A stretch of DNA of 64,000 nt, from positions 1 through 64,000 of the forward strand of contig WQUV01000001.1 of the NCBI GenBank assembly GCA_009781895.1, written 5' to 3'. The notes below the pieces were generated by a model, which ran no database searches, was not told where the DNA came from, and worked only from the letters and a program-made list of their open reading frames with translations. The stretch is from Candidatus Saccharimonadota bacterium. GTDB lineage: Bacteria; Patescibacteriota; Saccharimonadia; Saccharimonadales; Saccharimonadaceae. A program made the position numbers and the translations under genes. Of the stretch, positions 1 through 8,526 are shown one piece after another (position 1 is the first letter of the stretch; each line of letters opens with the position of its first letter).

Positions 1-219
1 TGTGCTGGTGGCTAGATTGAAGTTAGTACATCCACCAGCATTACTGAAAGTAAGAGAGACCGAGCCACCACCTACTCTAGCTGTGATGTCTGCTGATTGG
101 TCTGTGGCCTGGGTGGGGCGGAGAGTGTTGGTTAGGATGCCCGCGAACAAGAGGAAAGTTGCGGCCAGTAGAACAGCGCCCGTTGTTCGCTTAGTTATTC
201 TGACCACACTGCTCATCAT
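1..219 (-). CDS. Secreted protein, N-terminal part only
   Basis: The reverse strand is open from an ATG at 219 (or the adjacent ATG at 216) to the window edge, 73 codons, and the gene continues outside. The product has a basic start (RITKRTTG), a hydrophobic stretch at about residues 14-31 and a probable signal-peptidase region near RPTQATDQ, followed by an apparent beta-rich ectodomain (SADITARVGGGSVSLTFSN). AAAGAGG lies directly before the two ATGs, so the exact start is uncertain. A TGATATAAT box lies about 45 nt upstream. The style resembles the surface protein at 32183-32833. The function is unknown and the C-terminus cannot be judged. Confidence 0.7.
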   Translation of the reverse strand, partial: MMSSVVRITKRTTGAVLLAATFLLFAGILTNTLRPTQATDQSADITARVGGGSVSLTFSNAGGCTNFNLATST

Positions 220-313
220 CCTCTTTAATGCCTACCTATGGTTTAATATAGCAAGATACCATTATTATATCATGCTTTAGGTAAAACGAAACGCTGAAGC
301 TCCCATTAAACCC

Positions 314-350
314 AAGGAAAAAAGTAGAGACAAGCTCTACTCTTTTCCTT
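314..350 (-). terminator. Hairpin terminator after tRNA-Val
   Basis: The arms AAGGAAAAAAGTAGAG (314-329) and CTCTACTCTTTTCCTT (335-350) form a 16-bp stem with one G-U type mismatch directly downstream of the tRNA on the minus strand. The stem's own 3' arm on that strand is T-rich. Confidence 0.65.
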
Positions 351-426
351 GGTGGGTTGTGAGGGACTCGAACCCCCGACCCTCTCGGTGTAAACGAGAT
401 GCTCTAGCCAACTGAGCTAACAACCC
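350..426 (-). tRNA. tRNA-Val (TAC anticodon)
   Basis: The reverse strand folds as a full cloverleaf. The 7-bp acceptor is GGGTTGT/ACAACCC, the anticodon stem is TCTCG/CGAGA with loop TTTACAC (anticodon TAC), and the T-arm carries GGTTCGAGTCC. The CCA end is encoded (350-352). Confidence 0.97.
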
Positions 427-470
427 ATCGACACCATTATAGCACACTCAAACAAAAAAGTCGAGTTAGC

Positions 471-824
471 CTAGTATTCAGGCTCGACCTGTCCGTCGTT
501 CTCGCCAAGCTCCAATCGCTCTCGTCCATTCTCTCGCCAGTCGCCATCACCACCTTCGTCACTCGCACCCACAATCGGCACATCATAAACTTCAGCTAGT
601 GTATTCGCCAGAGCCGCGCCTAACCGCGCACCAGTAAAACTCCCTTTGTCTCGGTGAACCACAATCCCAGTTGGCGTCTCTTCATCTAGTACGTCCATGA
701 CAAAACTCATCAATTCATCCGACATTTGCCGTCCTAGCTCCCTAGTATGCAAAGCCTCATCCAGCCAAATCTTCGCTTCACCCTCCAGTGTGTCGATGTA
801 TAATACCACCTCTTTGACTCCCAT
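471..824 (-). CDS. tsaB: Short TsaB-like protein (t6A tRNA modification)
   Basis: TsaB is the ASKHA-fold partner of TsaD in making N6-threonylcarbamoyladenosine on tRNAs that read ANN codons. The family signature is clear at residues 52-87 (GIVVHRDKGSFTGARLGAAL, then VPIVGAS), matching the GPGSFTGLRxG motif. At 117 aa it is about half the usual length; the N-terminal beta-hairpin is kept but the C-terminal half is replaced by an acidic tail. It lies 18 nt behind ackA and is probably co-transcribed. The partner gene sua5 (tsaC) is at 42667. Whether the short form still dimerises with TsaD is not visible. Confidence 0.75.
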   Translation of the reverse strand: MGVKEVVLYIDTLEGEAKIWLDEALHTRELGRQMSDELMSFVMDVLDEETPTGIVVHRDKGSFTGARLGAALANTLAEVYDVPIVGASDEGGDGDWRENGRERLELGENDGQVEPEY

Positions 825-842
825 ATTTACTTAATTAACATT

Positions 843-2012
843 TTACATTAAGCCAGCTTGCAGTGCAATCTCGGTCGCCTCATTGGTCTTGACAATCAAG
901 ATTGGCTTGCCGCCTTCTGCCGCCACATCTGCCACCTGCTTGCCGTCCAAACCTAGAGCATTCTTGCCCTCGTCTGCCTCGAAACCAAGGAATGAAATAC
1001 CCTCGATAATCGCCGCCCGCATATCGGTCGCGCGCTCACCAATGGTCGCAGTAAATACTACCGCATCAATACCGCCAAGCACTGCCGCCATTCGCGCGAT
1101 ACCTTCAACAATCTTTTGCTTGTATAGCTCAAGCGCAAACTGCGCTTCTTTATCGCCATCCTCTGCCAGCTTCTGTACATTTCGCAGATCATCATCGCCC
1201 GCCACACCCTTCAGACCGCACTCCTTATTCAAATACTTCTCAAGCTCCAGAGGCTTCAAGCCCAACTCTCGCTGCAACACCAGAAGCGCCGACGGATCAA
1301 TAGACCCCGCTCGTGTCGCCATCATGATGCCATCAAGAGGCGTCACGCCCATAGAGTTACCCCAACTCTTGCCATCTTTAACTGCCGTAATACTTGCACC
1401 AGAGCCTATATGGCAAACTACCGCCCGCGATGGCAATAAGTCCTCGCTCTGCATCTTGCGCACTGCCGCCGAGACCGAAATACCATGATAACCAAATCGC
1501 TTCACGCCAAACTCATCTGCTGTCTTTCTCGGAATGGCGTAATATTCCTGAGTCTCTGGCTGCGTCCTATGAAATCGACTATCCGAGATCGCCACCATTC
1601 GCACATTCTCAAAAATCTCTCGCGCATCCTTTATCTCCGCCAAAGTTACCGGCACATGCAGTGGCGCGATATCCGCCACACCCTCGAGCTTTTTCATAAA
1701 CTCATCATCAACCAAGTGATTCTCCGCGAAATAGTCAGTCGGGCCAACCAATCTCACCGCAATCATTAGACTACTATCAATCTTCACACCATTATCTTCT
1801 AAGATTTCAGGCACCAAGCCAATCGCGTCGTTAATCTTCTTCATCTTTACGGAAGTCTTGTCTTTCGTGCCATTCTTCTCAACCGTACAAACGAACTCAC
1901 CCTCTTCTGGTTCAAAATGTAGGGTCAAAATCTCAACGCCATCTTCATAAAAAGCGTATTTACGACTCGAGCTTCCCGGGTTTAATACTAGAATTGAATT
2001 TTGTACTGCCAT
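843..2012 (-). CDS. ackA: Acetate kinase
   Basis: Converts acetyl phosphate and ADP to acetate and ATP in the cytoplasm. At 389 aa it has normal length. The N-terminal phosphate loop (LVLNPGSSSRKYA), the central GYHGISV and CHIGSGASITAV motifs, and NSMGVTPLDGIMMATRAGSIDP-type residues (S-M-G-x-T-P-L-x-G-x-M-M) mark the family. The ATG at 2012 lies inside the 3' end of the phosphoketolase gene (25-nt overlap), with AAGGA a few bases upstream, so translation is probably coupled. Pairing with phosphoketolase gives a bifid-type ATP-yielding branch with no need for phosphotransacetylase. Confidence 0.96.
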   Translation of the reverse strand: MAVQNSILVLNPGSSSRKYAFYEDGVEILTLHFEPEEGEFVCTVEKNGTKDKTSVKMKKINDAIGLVPEILEDNGVKIDSSLMIAVRLVGPTDYFAENHLVDDEFMKKLEGVADIAPLHVPVTLAEIKDAREIFENVRMVAISDSRFHRTQPETQEYYAIPRKTADEFGVKRFGYHGISVSAAVRKMQSEDLLPSRAVVCHIGSGASITAVKDGKSWGNSMGVTPLDGIMMATRAGSIDPSALLVLQRELGLKPLELEKYLNKECGLKGVAGDDDLRNVQKLAEDGDKEAQFALELYKQKIVEGIARMAAVLGGIDAVVFTATIGERATDMRAAIIEGISFLGFEADEGKNALGLDGKQVADVAAEGGKPILIVKTNEATEIALQAGLM

Positions 2013-4327
2013 TTACGATCCTTCTCACGGTCTTCTCCGTGTTTAACTGAGTATTCCGAAGCCTTCTCGAGCTCGCGAAGTAATTCACGCGCCGCCCCAG
2101 CCGCTGCTTCTCTCTCTAGTCTAGCAAAGGTAATCGCTACTTTCAATATATCTATCGCCAAGTCATACCGCGAAACTCGATTCATCATCAGCATGTCTAG
2201 CGGTGTACTGGTCGAACCCTTCTCCTCATATCCACGAATCAGCACTCGCCTTGGGTTCGTATAGTGCGCAAATGTATTCCATAATGTGTCTGTGTAACCA
2301 TGGAACGCCGCAATAATCGGGGTCTTCTGACCGAAGTAGCCATCAAATAGCGCTTGGCTAGCTGGATTCTCAACCGTACCAAACGCCCCGTGAGACAACG
2401 CCGCAATACCCACGAATCGCATCTTTAGATTAGGGAAGTATACCCGCATGATCTGCATCGCATACAGCATCTCACGACTCACAATATCACCACAGCCTGC
2501 ACAAATAATCTCTGGTTGTTCATTGCTTGCGAAATCAAAGACACTCAGCCCACCATTTCTTAGCTGAAACTCGGCATGATTACTATCAATCCAGCGTGGA
2601 TTCTCGTTCTTGTCATAAGTGATTAGATTGATCTTATTCTTCTGTCGTACGGCATCATTCATCGCCGCCACGCTCGCTACATCATCAATCGGGAAATAGC
2701 AGTTCGCCTTCTTGTTTGGCTTAACCAGCAAGCTCGAGATAAAGGTCGGATTTTGGTGACTGTACCCATTGTGATCCTGTCGCCAACCCACACTTGTCGA
2801 CAAGATATTGATCGCTGGGAATACGTTCGGTAGCAATTCAGGATTCGGCGCGACCTCATCCGATACTGAAGCATTCTCTTCTGTCGCCCCCATGATAAAC
2901 TTCATGTATTGATCTGCCTGGCTCTCAATAATCGACACAAACGCCTCGTAGCTCGTAAAGAAACTATGCCGTCCTGTTATCGAGTAACCCATCGCAAGAC
3001 TAAATAATGCATTCTCGCCCAGCAACTCAACCACACGACCATTCGGTGCCAAATCTAAGTCAGTCGGCAAGATCTCTCTTAGCCATGCCCGCCTCGTACT
3101 CTTAAAAATCGCATCTAGCTTATTACTATTCGTCTCATCCGGACTAAACAGTCGCACACTTTTCGCCTCAGCCTGATTCGCCGCGTACTCCGCCAGCCAT
3201 TCACCAATCTGCTTCGCATTCGAGAACTTCTCCTGTCCAATATGATGAACTTCATTGACATGAAACGAACTCGGCAGGTTAGTTGATTCGGCCGTCGAGG
3301 CTGCCTCCATCTCAGGAGGTGAAGTGGTCATAGCTGCTAGCTTCTTTCGGAGCTTATCGCATTTGGCAGCTGTAAACCTATATTGCTTCAGCCACTTCTC
3401 TAGTACTCGTAGGGCTTTCTCGTCTGTCTTAGCGTCATCAAACGGTACTTGGTGACTCTTTGCCGTACCCGCAACTGGTCGACCATCCAGGGTCTTAGGC
3501 ATACCCTCACCCTTCGATGTCCTCATAACGATAAAAGGCATACGCGCAAAGCCTTCTTTTTTACCTTGCCGATCCTTGTACCAGGTCTTCACGCACTTAT
3601 CTAGCACCTTACGAAACGCCTCGACATCATCGCCATCGACAAATAACGGCATGTAACCAAAGCCAGAAATCAAGTCATGCAACTCTTTGTCGCTAATCCT
3701 AGCATAAACCGACGGCTGTGAAATCTTATATCCATTCAAGTGTAGGATTGGTAGGACAATCCCATTCGTCCGCATATCCAGCATTTTATTCAGATTCATC
3801 GAAGATAGTAACGCACCTGTCTCCATTTCACCGTCACCAATTAGTACCGCGCAGAGTCGTTCTGGCGCATCTAGTGCCGCTCCATATGCTACACCCAAAG
3901 AGTATCCTAACTCACCACCTTCGAGTAATGTTCGTGGAGTCAGTGGATTCGTATGGCTCGGGTAGCCATGGGGCCACGAAAATTGCTTGCAGAGAGTACC
4001 GAGTGAAATCGGGTGTTTGCTATATTTGTCCAGCGTGCCATCCAGCCATAAATCCGCCTGCACTGCCGCAAAGCCATGCCCTACCCCCACCATCCAGCGG
4101 AAGTCCTTAATGCCTAGCTTCTCAGCAAACACCGGCTCAAAGTCACGCAAGTTCGCCCGTGCCGCCGCGATGCCATGGCAGGTCCCGACATGTCCTATCA
4201 GCCTTGGCTTTACATCGCTAAACTCTAATGGTCGGCTAAGGTCAAAATTATCTTGCAGATAAGTCTGCGCTACACTTAAATAGTCCGAAAAATCAATTTC
4301 TTGCTGAACCTCACCCACCGTTCTCAT
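1988..4327 (-). CDS. xfp: Phosphoketolase (xylulose 5-P / fructose 6-P)
   Basis: This thiamine-diphosphate enzyme splits xylulose 5-phosphate or fructose 6-phosphate, with phosphate, into acetyl phosphate and a shorter sugar phosphate. Family marks include GVGHGFAAVQADLWLDG, the ThDP/Mg motif LIGDGEMETGALLSSMN, HLNGYKISQPSVYARISD and SVGWRQDHNGYSHQNP. Length is about 779 aa. The frame is open further up to a TTG at 4354, but TATAAT ends 6 nt before the ATG at 4327, so I chose that ATG as a leaderless start; ATG 4333 lies too close to the -10 box. AckA follows with a 25-nt overlap and uses its product. Substrate preference cannot be read from the sequence. Confidence 0.95.
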   Translation of the reverse strand: MRTVGEVQQEIDFSDYLSVAQTYLQDNFDLSRPLEFSDVKPRLIGHVGTCHGIAAARANLRDFEPVFAEKLGIKDFRWMVGVGHGFAAVQADLWLDGTLDKYSKHPISLGTLCKQFSWPHGYPSHTNPLTPRTLLEGGELGYSLGVAYGAALDAPERLCAVLIGDGEMETGALLSSMNLNKMLDMRTNGIVLPILHLNGYKISQPSVYARISDKELHDLISGFGYMPLFVDGDDVEAFRKVLDKCVKTWYKDRQGKKEGFARMPFIVMRTSKGEGMPKTLDGRPVAGTAKSHQVPFDDAKTDEKALRVLEKWLKQYRFTAAKCDKLRKKLAAMTTSPPEMEAASTAESTNLPSSFHVNEVHHIGQEKFSNAKQIGEWLAEYAANQAEAKSVRLFSPDETNSNKLDAIFKSTRRAWLREILPTDLDLAPNGRVVELLGENALFSLAMGYSITGRHSFFTSYEAFVSIIESQADQYMKFIMGATEENASVSDEVAPNPELLPNVFPAINILSTSVGWRQDHNGYSHQNPTFISSLLVKPNKKANCYFPIDDVASVAAMNDAVRQKNKINLITYDKNENPRWIDSNHAEFQLRNGGLSVFDFASNEQPEIICAGCGDIVSREMLYAMQIMRVYFPNLKMRFVGIAALSHGAFGTVENPASQALFDGYFGQKTPIIAAFHGYTDTLWNTFAHYTNPRRVLIRGYEEKGSTSTPLDMLMMNRVSRYDLAIDILKVAITFARLEREAAAGAARELLRELEKASEYSVKHGEDREKDRKWQYKIQF

Positions 4328-4363
4328 ATTCATATTATATCTAATCCCCACCAATATTCAATG

Positions 4364-6886
4364 CTATATCCTCGTAAACCGTTTCTGTAGTTCAACCACA
4401 ATCAGCATCAGAATGAATGTCACGACTGAAACGCCAATCAACGCATATAGAGGCACTGGGAAAACACTGAGTGCGGTCGACAGCGGTGTCACAATCGCCA
4501 AGGTCTGGAAGGCAATCGCCGCAATCAAACCGATCACAAATGGTCGCGATTTTACCTTCCAGCGCGTCCAGATTGGTTCGGTCAGACTCCTCATACTAAT
4601 CGCTCGCGCCCACTGTACAACCACCAAAGTCTGGAAGGCTAGTGTCGCACCCACCACGTGGCTATAGCGCGCCGCAAAGAATATGTATACCCAAAGCGCC
4701 ATCGTCGCCATAAAGAGCGCTGCCACCACAATCCTCATTACCTGCCCACGTGAAAGTAGTGGCGCGTCAAACGGCTGTGGCTTCTCGCGCATCACGTCCT
4801 TCTCTGGCTTCTCAAGTCCTAGCGGAATCACCAGGCAGCTATCTGTCACAATGTTAATCCATAAGATCTGTAACGGCACCAACGGTATCGGGATACCCAT
4901 CAAAAGCGCGCCAAGAATCACCAAGACCTCACCCGCATTAGTCGACAATAGGTAGATCAGCATACGACGTATATTCGCCACAATAGCCCGACCCTCACGC
5001 ATCGCCTCAACAATATTCTTGAAGTTATTGTCCAGCAAGATCATATCACCAGCGTCTTTCACTACTGGCGTACTGTCACCCATCGCGATCCCAATATTCG
5101 CCTGGGCAAGCGCTGGTACGTCGTTCACTCCGTCACCCGTCATAGCAGTAATATTCGTCTTCTCTAAAATCTTCAGTAGTCGGAACTTCTGCTCTGGCGT
5201 CACTCGCGCAAAGACCGTGATCTCCTTACCACCAACGCGCGACACAGCCTGCTCTAGCTCTTCATCTTCCATCGCTTCTAGCCCGCGCGCATCCAGCACT
5301 TGCTCATAGTTGTCAGCTAGGCCCAGCTTTCGACCCACTGCAAATGCTGTCTCAACATGGTCGCCTGTAATCATACAAACTCGCACCCCTGCCGCTCGCG
5401 CCGTCTTTATAGCACCCTTACTCTCTTTACGAATCTGATCCGCTACCGCAATCAAACCCACCAACTTCAGTCTGCCGCCATCAACAGCACCTTTCAGTGT
5501 CTTTGATCTCGTAGATATCTTGCTTTCAGCAATCGCCAAAACACGATAACCTTGCCTTGCCCAAGTCAGTAATTGCTTCTCGACATCTTCCGTCTCGCGT
5601 GAGTTCAAATCCGCCAAAGCAATTAATCGCTCTGGCGCGCCCTTCACTACCAGACGAAAACTCGAGCCTTCATGCCACAAATTACCACTCATCGTCATCT
5701 TCTGTTCGAACGGGAATGACTCAGCTGGCTCGTTTTTTGGCATATCCCAGCCGCCCAGCTCCATCGAGCCTCTGAACGCCGAATCAAGCGGATCGGGGCT
5801 GTCAGTCAGCACTACCATGCTCATACTCTTATACAGGTTCACGAAGTTTCGATCATTCCTTAAACTCCATACGTCTTGCACCGTCAAGCGGTTCTCTGTC
5901 AGAGTCCCAGTCTTATCTGTGGCGATCGTCGTAATCGCACCAATCGTCTCAATCGCTCGCATATTTGTGACTAGCGCCTTCTTGCGAGCCATGCGCTGAA
6001 TGCCAACCGCCAGGATTACCGCAATCGCTACAGGCAGACCCTCTGGCACCGCGCTCACAGCCATCGCCAAGACAAAGTGAATCGCCTCAAGGAATGGCAC
6101 ACCCCGCCACATCTGTAGCGCCAAAACCAACGCGCTCATCACGCCAACCAAAATCGCAATCACCTTAATTAGATAATTGATCTTTGTCTGCACAGGGCTT
6201 AGGTGCTTCTTATTACCAGTCGCCAGCGCCGCAATCTGTCCGAACTGTGTATTATTCCCGATCGCCGTCACAATCGCCACCACATCACCGCCTACCACAA
6301 ACGAGCCCGAGAACAGCATGTTTACTTGATCATAGACCTCAAGATCACCATCCAGTTTCTTCGTCTTTTTATTTACGCGCTCGCTTTCACCAGTCAGGAT
6401 AGCCTCATCAACCAGTACACTTTTCTCCGAAACCACACGGCAATCCGCCGCCACTTTCTCGCCCTCTGTGAACCGCACGACATCGCCAACCACCAAGTCC
6501 GCAGCCGACACCCTCACCCAGTTCGCATCACGAAGCACGCTAATCTCATCAACATTCTGCTTACGCAGGTTGCGCACAATCCGCTCCGTCGAAAAACGCT
6601 GAACCCAATATATGATCGCACTAACCATAATAATCACACCGATAAAGAACGCCTCAACTAGCTCGCCTTTCCAGGTCGAGATTACAAGCGCCAGCATCAG
6701 AACACCCATAAAAACATCAATGAACGGCTCTAGAACCTTGCGCCACCACGGGTCGACCTTGATCTTTAGCTCGTTCTTGCCAAACTGCTCTTGGCGTTTT
6801 GCCGCCTCTGTCTCGTGGAGTCCTCGCGCCAAGTCGACATCAACTTCTCGCGCCACCTCCTCAACTGACTTATCATAAAAACGCAT
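4364..6886 (-). CDS. P-type cation-transporting ATPase (Ca2+-like, P2 class)
   Basis: An 840-aa membrane pump. It has an N-terminal cation-ATPase domain (KSVEEVAREVDVDLARGL), the actuator loop TGES (LTGESERVNKK), the phosphorylation site DKTGTLTEN, the nucleotide-domain KGAPE motif, and the hinge TGDGVNDVPAL. About ten membrane spans are predicted, with PEGLP in the M4 region and a C-terminal cation-ATPase domain. PEGLP and overall order point to P2A/P2B Ca2+ or related cation pumps, but the ion is not certain. The ATG at 6886 is preceded by TGATATAAT ending 6 nt upstream, a leaderless arrangement. A long hairpin separates it from dnaJ. Confidence 0.93.
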   Translation of the reverse strand: MRFYDKSVEEVAREVDVDLARGLHETEAAKRQEQFGKNELKIKVDPWWRKVLEPFIDVFMGVLMLALVISTWKGELVEAFFIGVIIMVSAIIYWVQRFSTERIVRNLRKQNVDEISVLRDANWVRVSAADLVVGDVVRFTEGEKVAADCRVVSEKSVLVDEAILTGESERVNKKTKKLDGDLEVYDQVNMLFSGSFVVGGDVVAIVTAIGNNTQFGQIAALATGNKKHLSPVQTKINYLIKVIAILVGVMSALVLALQMWRGVPFLEAIHFVLAMAVSAVPEGLPVAIAVILAVGIQRMARKKALVTNMRAIETIGAITTIATDKTGTLTENRLTVQDVWSLRNDRNFVNLYKSMSMVVLTDSPDPLDSAFRGSMELGGWDMPKNEPAESFPFEQKMTMSGNLWHEGSSFRLVVKGAPERLIALADLNSRETEDVEKQLLTWARQGYRVLAIAESKISTRSKTLKGAVDGGRLKLVGLIAVADQIRKESKGAIKTARAAGVRVCMITGDHVETAFAVGRKLGLADNYEQVLDARGLEAMEDEELEQAVSRVGGKEITVFARVTPEQKFRLLKILEKTNITAMTGDGVNDVPALAQANIGIAMGDSTPVVKDAGDMILLDNNFKNIVEAMREGRAIVANIRRMLIYLLSTNAGEVLVILGALLMGIPIPLVPLQILWINIVTDSCLVIPLGLEKPEKDVMREKPQPFDAPLLSRGQVMRIVVAALFMATMALWVYIFFAARYSHVVGATLAFQTLVVVQWARAISMRSLTEPIWTRWKVKSRPFVIGLIAAIAFQTLAIVTPLSTALSVFPVPLYALIGVSVVTFILMLIVVELQKRFTRI

Positions 6887-6913
6887 ATGATTATTATATC
6901 ACACAGCGACTCC

Positions 6914-6967
6914 GTAGATTCTAGTCACTTGGGTGCAATAAAGCTATACGCCAAATGACGAATCTAC
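6914..6967. terminator. Long hairpin between dnaJ and the P-type ATPase gene
   Basis: The arms GTAGATTCTAGTCACTTGG and CCAAATGACGAATCTAC pair over about 17 bp around an 18-nt loop. The right arm overlaps the dnaJ stop codon. There is no clear U-run on the minus strand, so it may be a weak terminator or an mRNA 3'-end stabiliser. Confidence 0.5.
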
Positions 6968-7848
6968 CTAAAGAAACCCTTCTTCTTAGCCATACTTTCT
7001 GCAAACTCTTGCAAGATCGCTTTCTGTTTCTTCGTTAGATTTGTCGGCGTCTTGACTTGCACCTGCACAATATGCGGACCGCGACGACCATCGCTGTATC
7101 GTGGATCCACCGCACCACGACCAGATAGCTTGAACTCCGCCCCACCTTGTGTGCCAGCCGGGATCTTCATCGTCACTTCGCCATCCACCGTCTCGACATC
7201 TACCTCACCGCCCAGGGTAGCAGTCACCATGGAAACCTCCACTCGACTAAGGATTATCGAGCCTTCGCGCGTCCATTTCGAGCTTGGCGCTACCCGTACC
7301 TGCACATACAGGTCGCCTTTGCCGCCACCATTCGCGCCATCACCACCCTTGCCAGCCAGGCGAATACTCATACCATCATCAATGCCAGCCGGGATCTTAA
7401 CTTTGATCTTTTTGCTGTCGCGCGCGCCAATCTCTCGCGTCGTGCCAAATACCGCATCCAGGAACTCAATTGTTACACTCGTCTGATAGTCTGCGCCTCG
7501 TCGCGCTCTATTTCTACCACCGCCAAAACCAAACATACTACCAAAGATATCGCCCAGATCACCGAAGTCACCAAAGTCGAAGTTGACATTCTGCCCACCT
7601 GGACCACGCGCCCCGTAACCACCAGGACCTTGACCAACACCTGCGTGACCAAACTGATCATAGCGCGACCGCTTCTCGCGGTCCTTCAGTACCTCATGTG
7701 CTTCGTTTACTTCCTTAAACTTTACATCATCGCCACCCGTCTTGTCTGGATGGCTAGCTACTGCCGCCTTACGAAAGGCTTTTTTGATTTCATCATCTGA
7801 CGCACCCTTCGCCACACCTAGCACTTCATAATAGTCTTTTTTCGCCAT
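6964..7848 (-). CDS. dnaJ: DnaJ/CbpA-type co-chaperone without zinc finger
   Basis: J-domain co-chaperone that stimulates DnaK. Residues 1-65 form the J domain with HPD at 33-35, followed by a G/F-rich linker (GQGPGGYGARGPGGQ, FGSMFGFGGG), then two C-terminal substrate-binding beta domains. The CxxCxGxG zinc repeats of type I DnaJ are absent, so this is a type II (CbpA-like) protein of 294 aa. The start is the ATG at 7848; an in-frame upstream codon would lie beyond the promoter. TGGTATAAT lies 9 nt before the ATG and a CIRCE-like repeat sits over the -35 region, predicting HrcA heat-shock control shared with dnaK at 60070. Confidence 0.93.
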   Translation of the reverse strand: MAKKDYYEVLGVAKGASDDEIKKAFRKAAVASHPDKTGGDDVKFKEVNEAHEVLKDREKRSRYDQFGHAGVGQGPGGYGARGPGGQNVNFDFGDFGDLGDIFGSMFGFGGGRNRARRGADYQTSVTIEFLDAVFGTTREIGARDSKKIKVKIPAGIDDGMSIRLAGKGGDGANGGGKGDLYVQVRVAPSSKWTREGSIILSRVEVSMVTATLGGEVDVETVDGEVTMKIPAGTQGGAEFKLSGRGAVDPRYSDGRRGPHIVQVQVKTPTNLTKKQKAILQEFAESMAKKKGFFR

Positions 7849-7869
7849 ACTCCGCTCATTATACCACAC

Positions 7870-7896
7870 TTGGCACACCGACTACAAGAGTGCTAT
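7870..7896. promoter_or_regulatory. CIRCE-like HrcA operator upstream of dnaJ
   Basis: The plus strand reads TTGGCACAC, nine bases, then GAGTGCTAT. The consensus is TTAGCACTC-N9-GAGTGCTAA; 15 of 18 arm positions match and the spacer is exactly 9 nt. It covers the region upstream of the dnaJ -10 box (7858-7863) and also lies upstream of the divergent gene at 7943. Confidence 0.78.
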
Positions 7897-7942
7897 ACCC
7901 TCCCGTGCAGATGTCCCTACTCACGTATGGTAGAATGTATAC

Positions 7943-8500
7943 ATGAATACTAAAATTATCGCCATCGTCGGCATGAGTGGCTCAGGCAAAAGCGAAGCTA
8001 TCCGCTTCATCAAAGAGCGTGGCGTGCCAGACATTTACTTTGGCGGCATGCTCTACCGCGAAATGGACAACCGCGGCGAAGAGAAAACTCCCGAGAATCA
8101 GCAAGTCTACCGACGCAAACTTCGCGATGAACTCGGCAACGACTTCATAGCTCAACTCGCCGCGCGCGACACCGAGAACCTCATCGCCGCTGGCCAGAAG
8201 CGCATCCTCTATGATGGCCTGTATACCTGGAGCGAATTCCGCTACCTTAAATCTCAATTTCCTGGAACCCTCACTGTCATTGCTATCGTTGCGCCCCGCA
8301 AACTCCGCTATGCACGATTGACTAAGCGCCCCGAGCGACCCTTCACTAAAGAACAAGCTTTCCAGCGCGACATATCCGAAATCGAAGAAATCGAAAAAGG
8401 CGGGCCCATTGCTATGGCCGACTACTATGTCCTAAATGATAGCACTCTCGAAAGCATGCATATCCAGCTCAAAAAGATCCTTACCGAGATCGATTTCTAG
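7943..8500 (+). CDS. UPF0200-type P-loop kinase (dephospho-CoA-kinase-like)
   Basis: A 185-aa nucleotide-kinase-fold protein. It has Walker A GMSGSGKSEA (residues 10-19), a GML.RE.......RG.E.TPEN region, LRDELGNDFIAQLA, DGLYTWSEFRYLK, IVAPRKLRYARL.KR, and a final MADYYVLND. This order matches the UPF0200 family, known mainly from archaea, rather than bacterial CoaE. The substrate is not established; a role as dephospho-CoA or nucleotide kinase is inference. TGGTAGAAT ends 6 nt before the ATG, so the mRNA is probably leaderless. The gene is divergent from dnaJ and convergent with ftsK. Confidence 0.75.
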   Translation: MNTKIIAIVGMSGSGKSEAIRFIKERGVPDIYFGGMLYREMDNRGEEKTPENQQVYRRKLRDELGNDFIAQLAARDTENLIAAGQKRILYDGLYTWSEFRYLKSQFPGTLTVIAIVAPRKLRYARLTKRPERPFTKEQAFQRDISEIEEIEKGGPIAMADYYVLNDSTLESMHIQLKKILTEIDF

Positions 8501-8526
8501 TCAGCTTCGCTTCTAATTACTAGACC

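Noticed and set aside
883-1488. Plus-strand ORFs inside ackA
   Set aside because: They are mirror frames of a well-conserved enzyme, with Ser/Pro/Arg-rich translations and no ribosome site.
4328-4354. TTG start of phosphoketolase at 4354
   Set aside because: It lies upstream of, and overlaps, the TATAAT box that sits 6 nt before ATG 4327.
7147-7800. 217-aa plus-strand ORF opposite dnaJ
   Set aside because: It is a shadow of the conserved J-protein coding frame with no recognisable motif.
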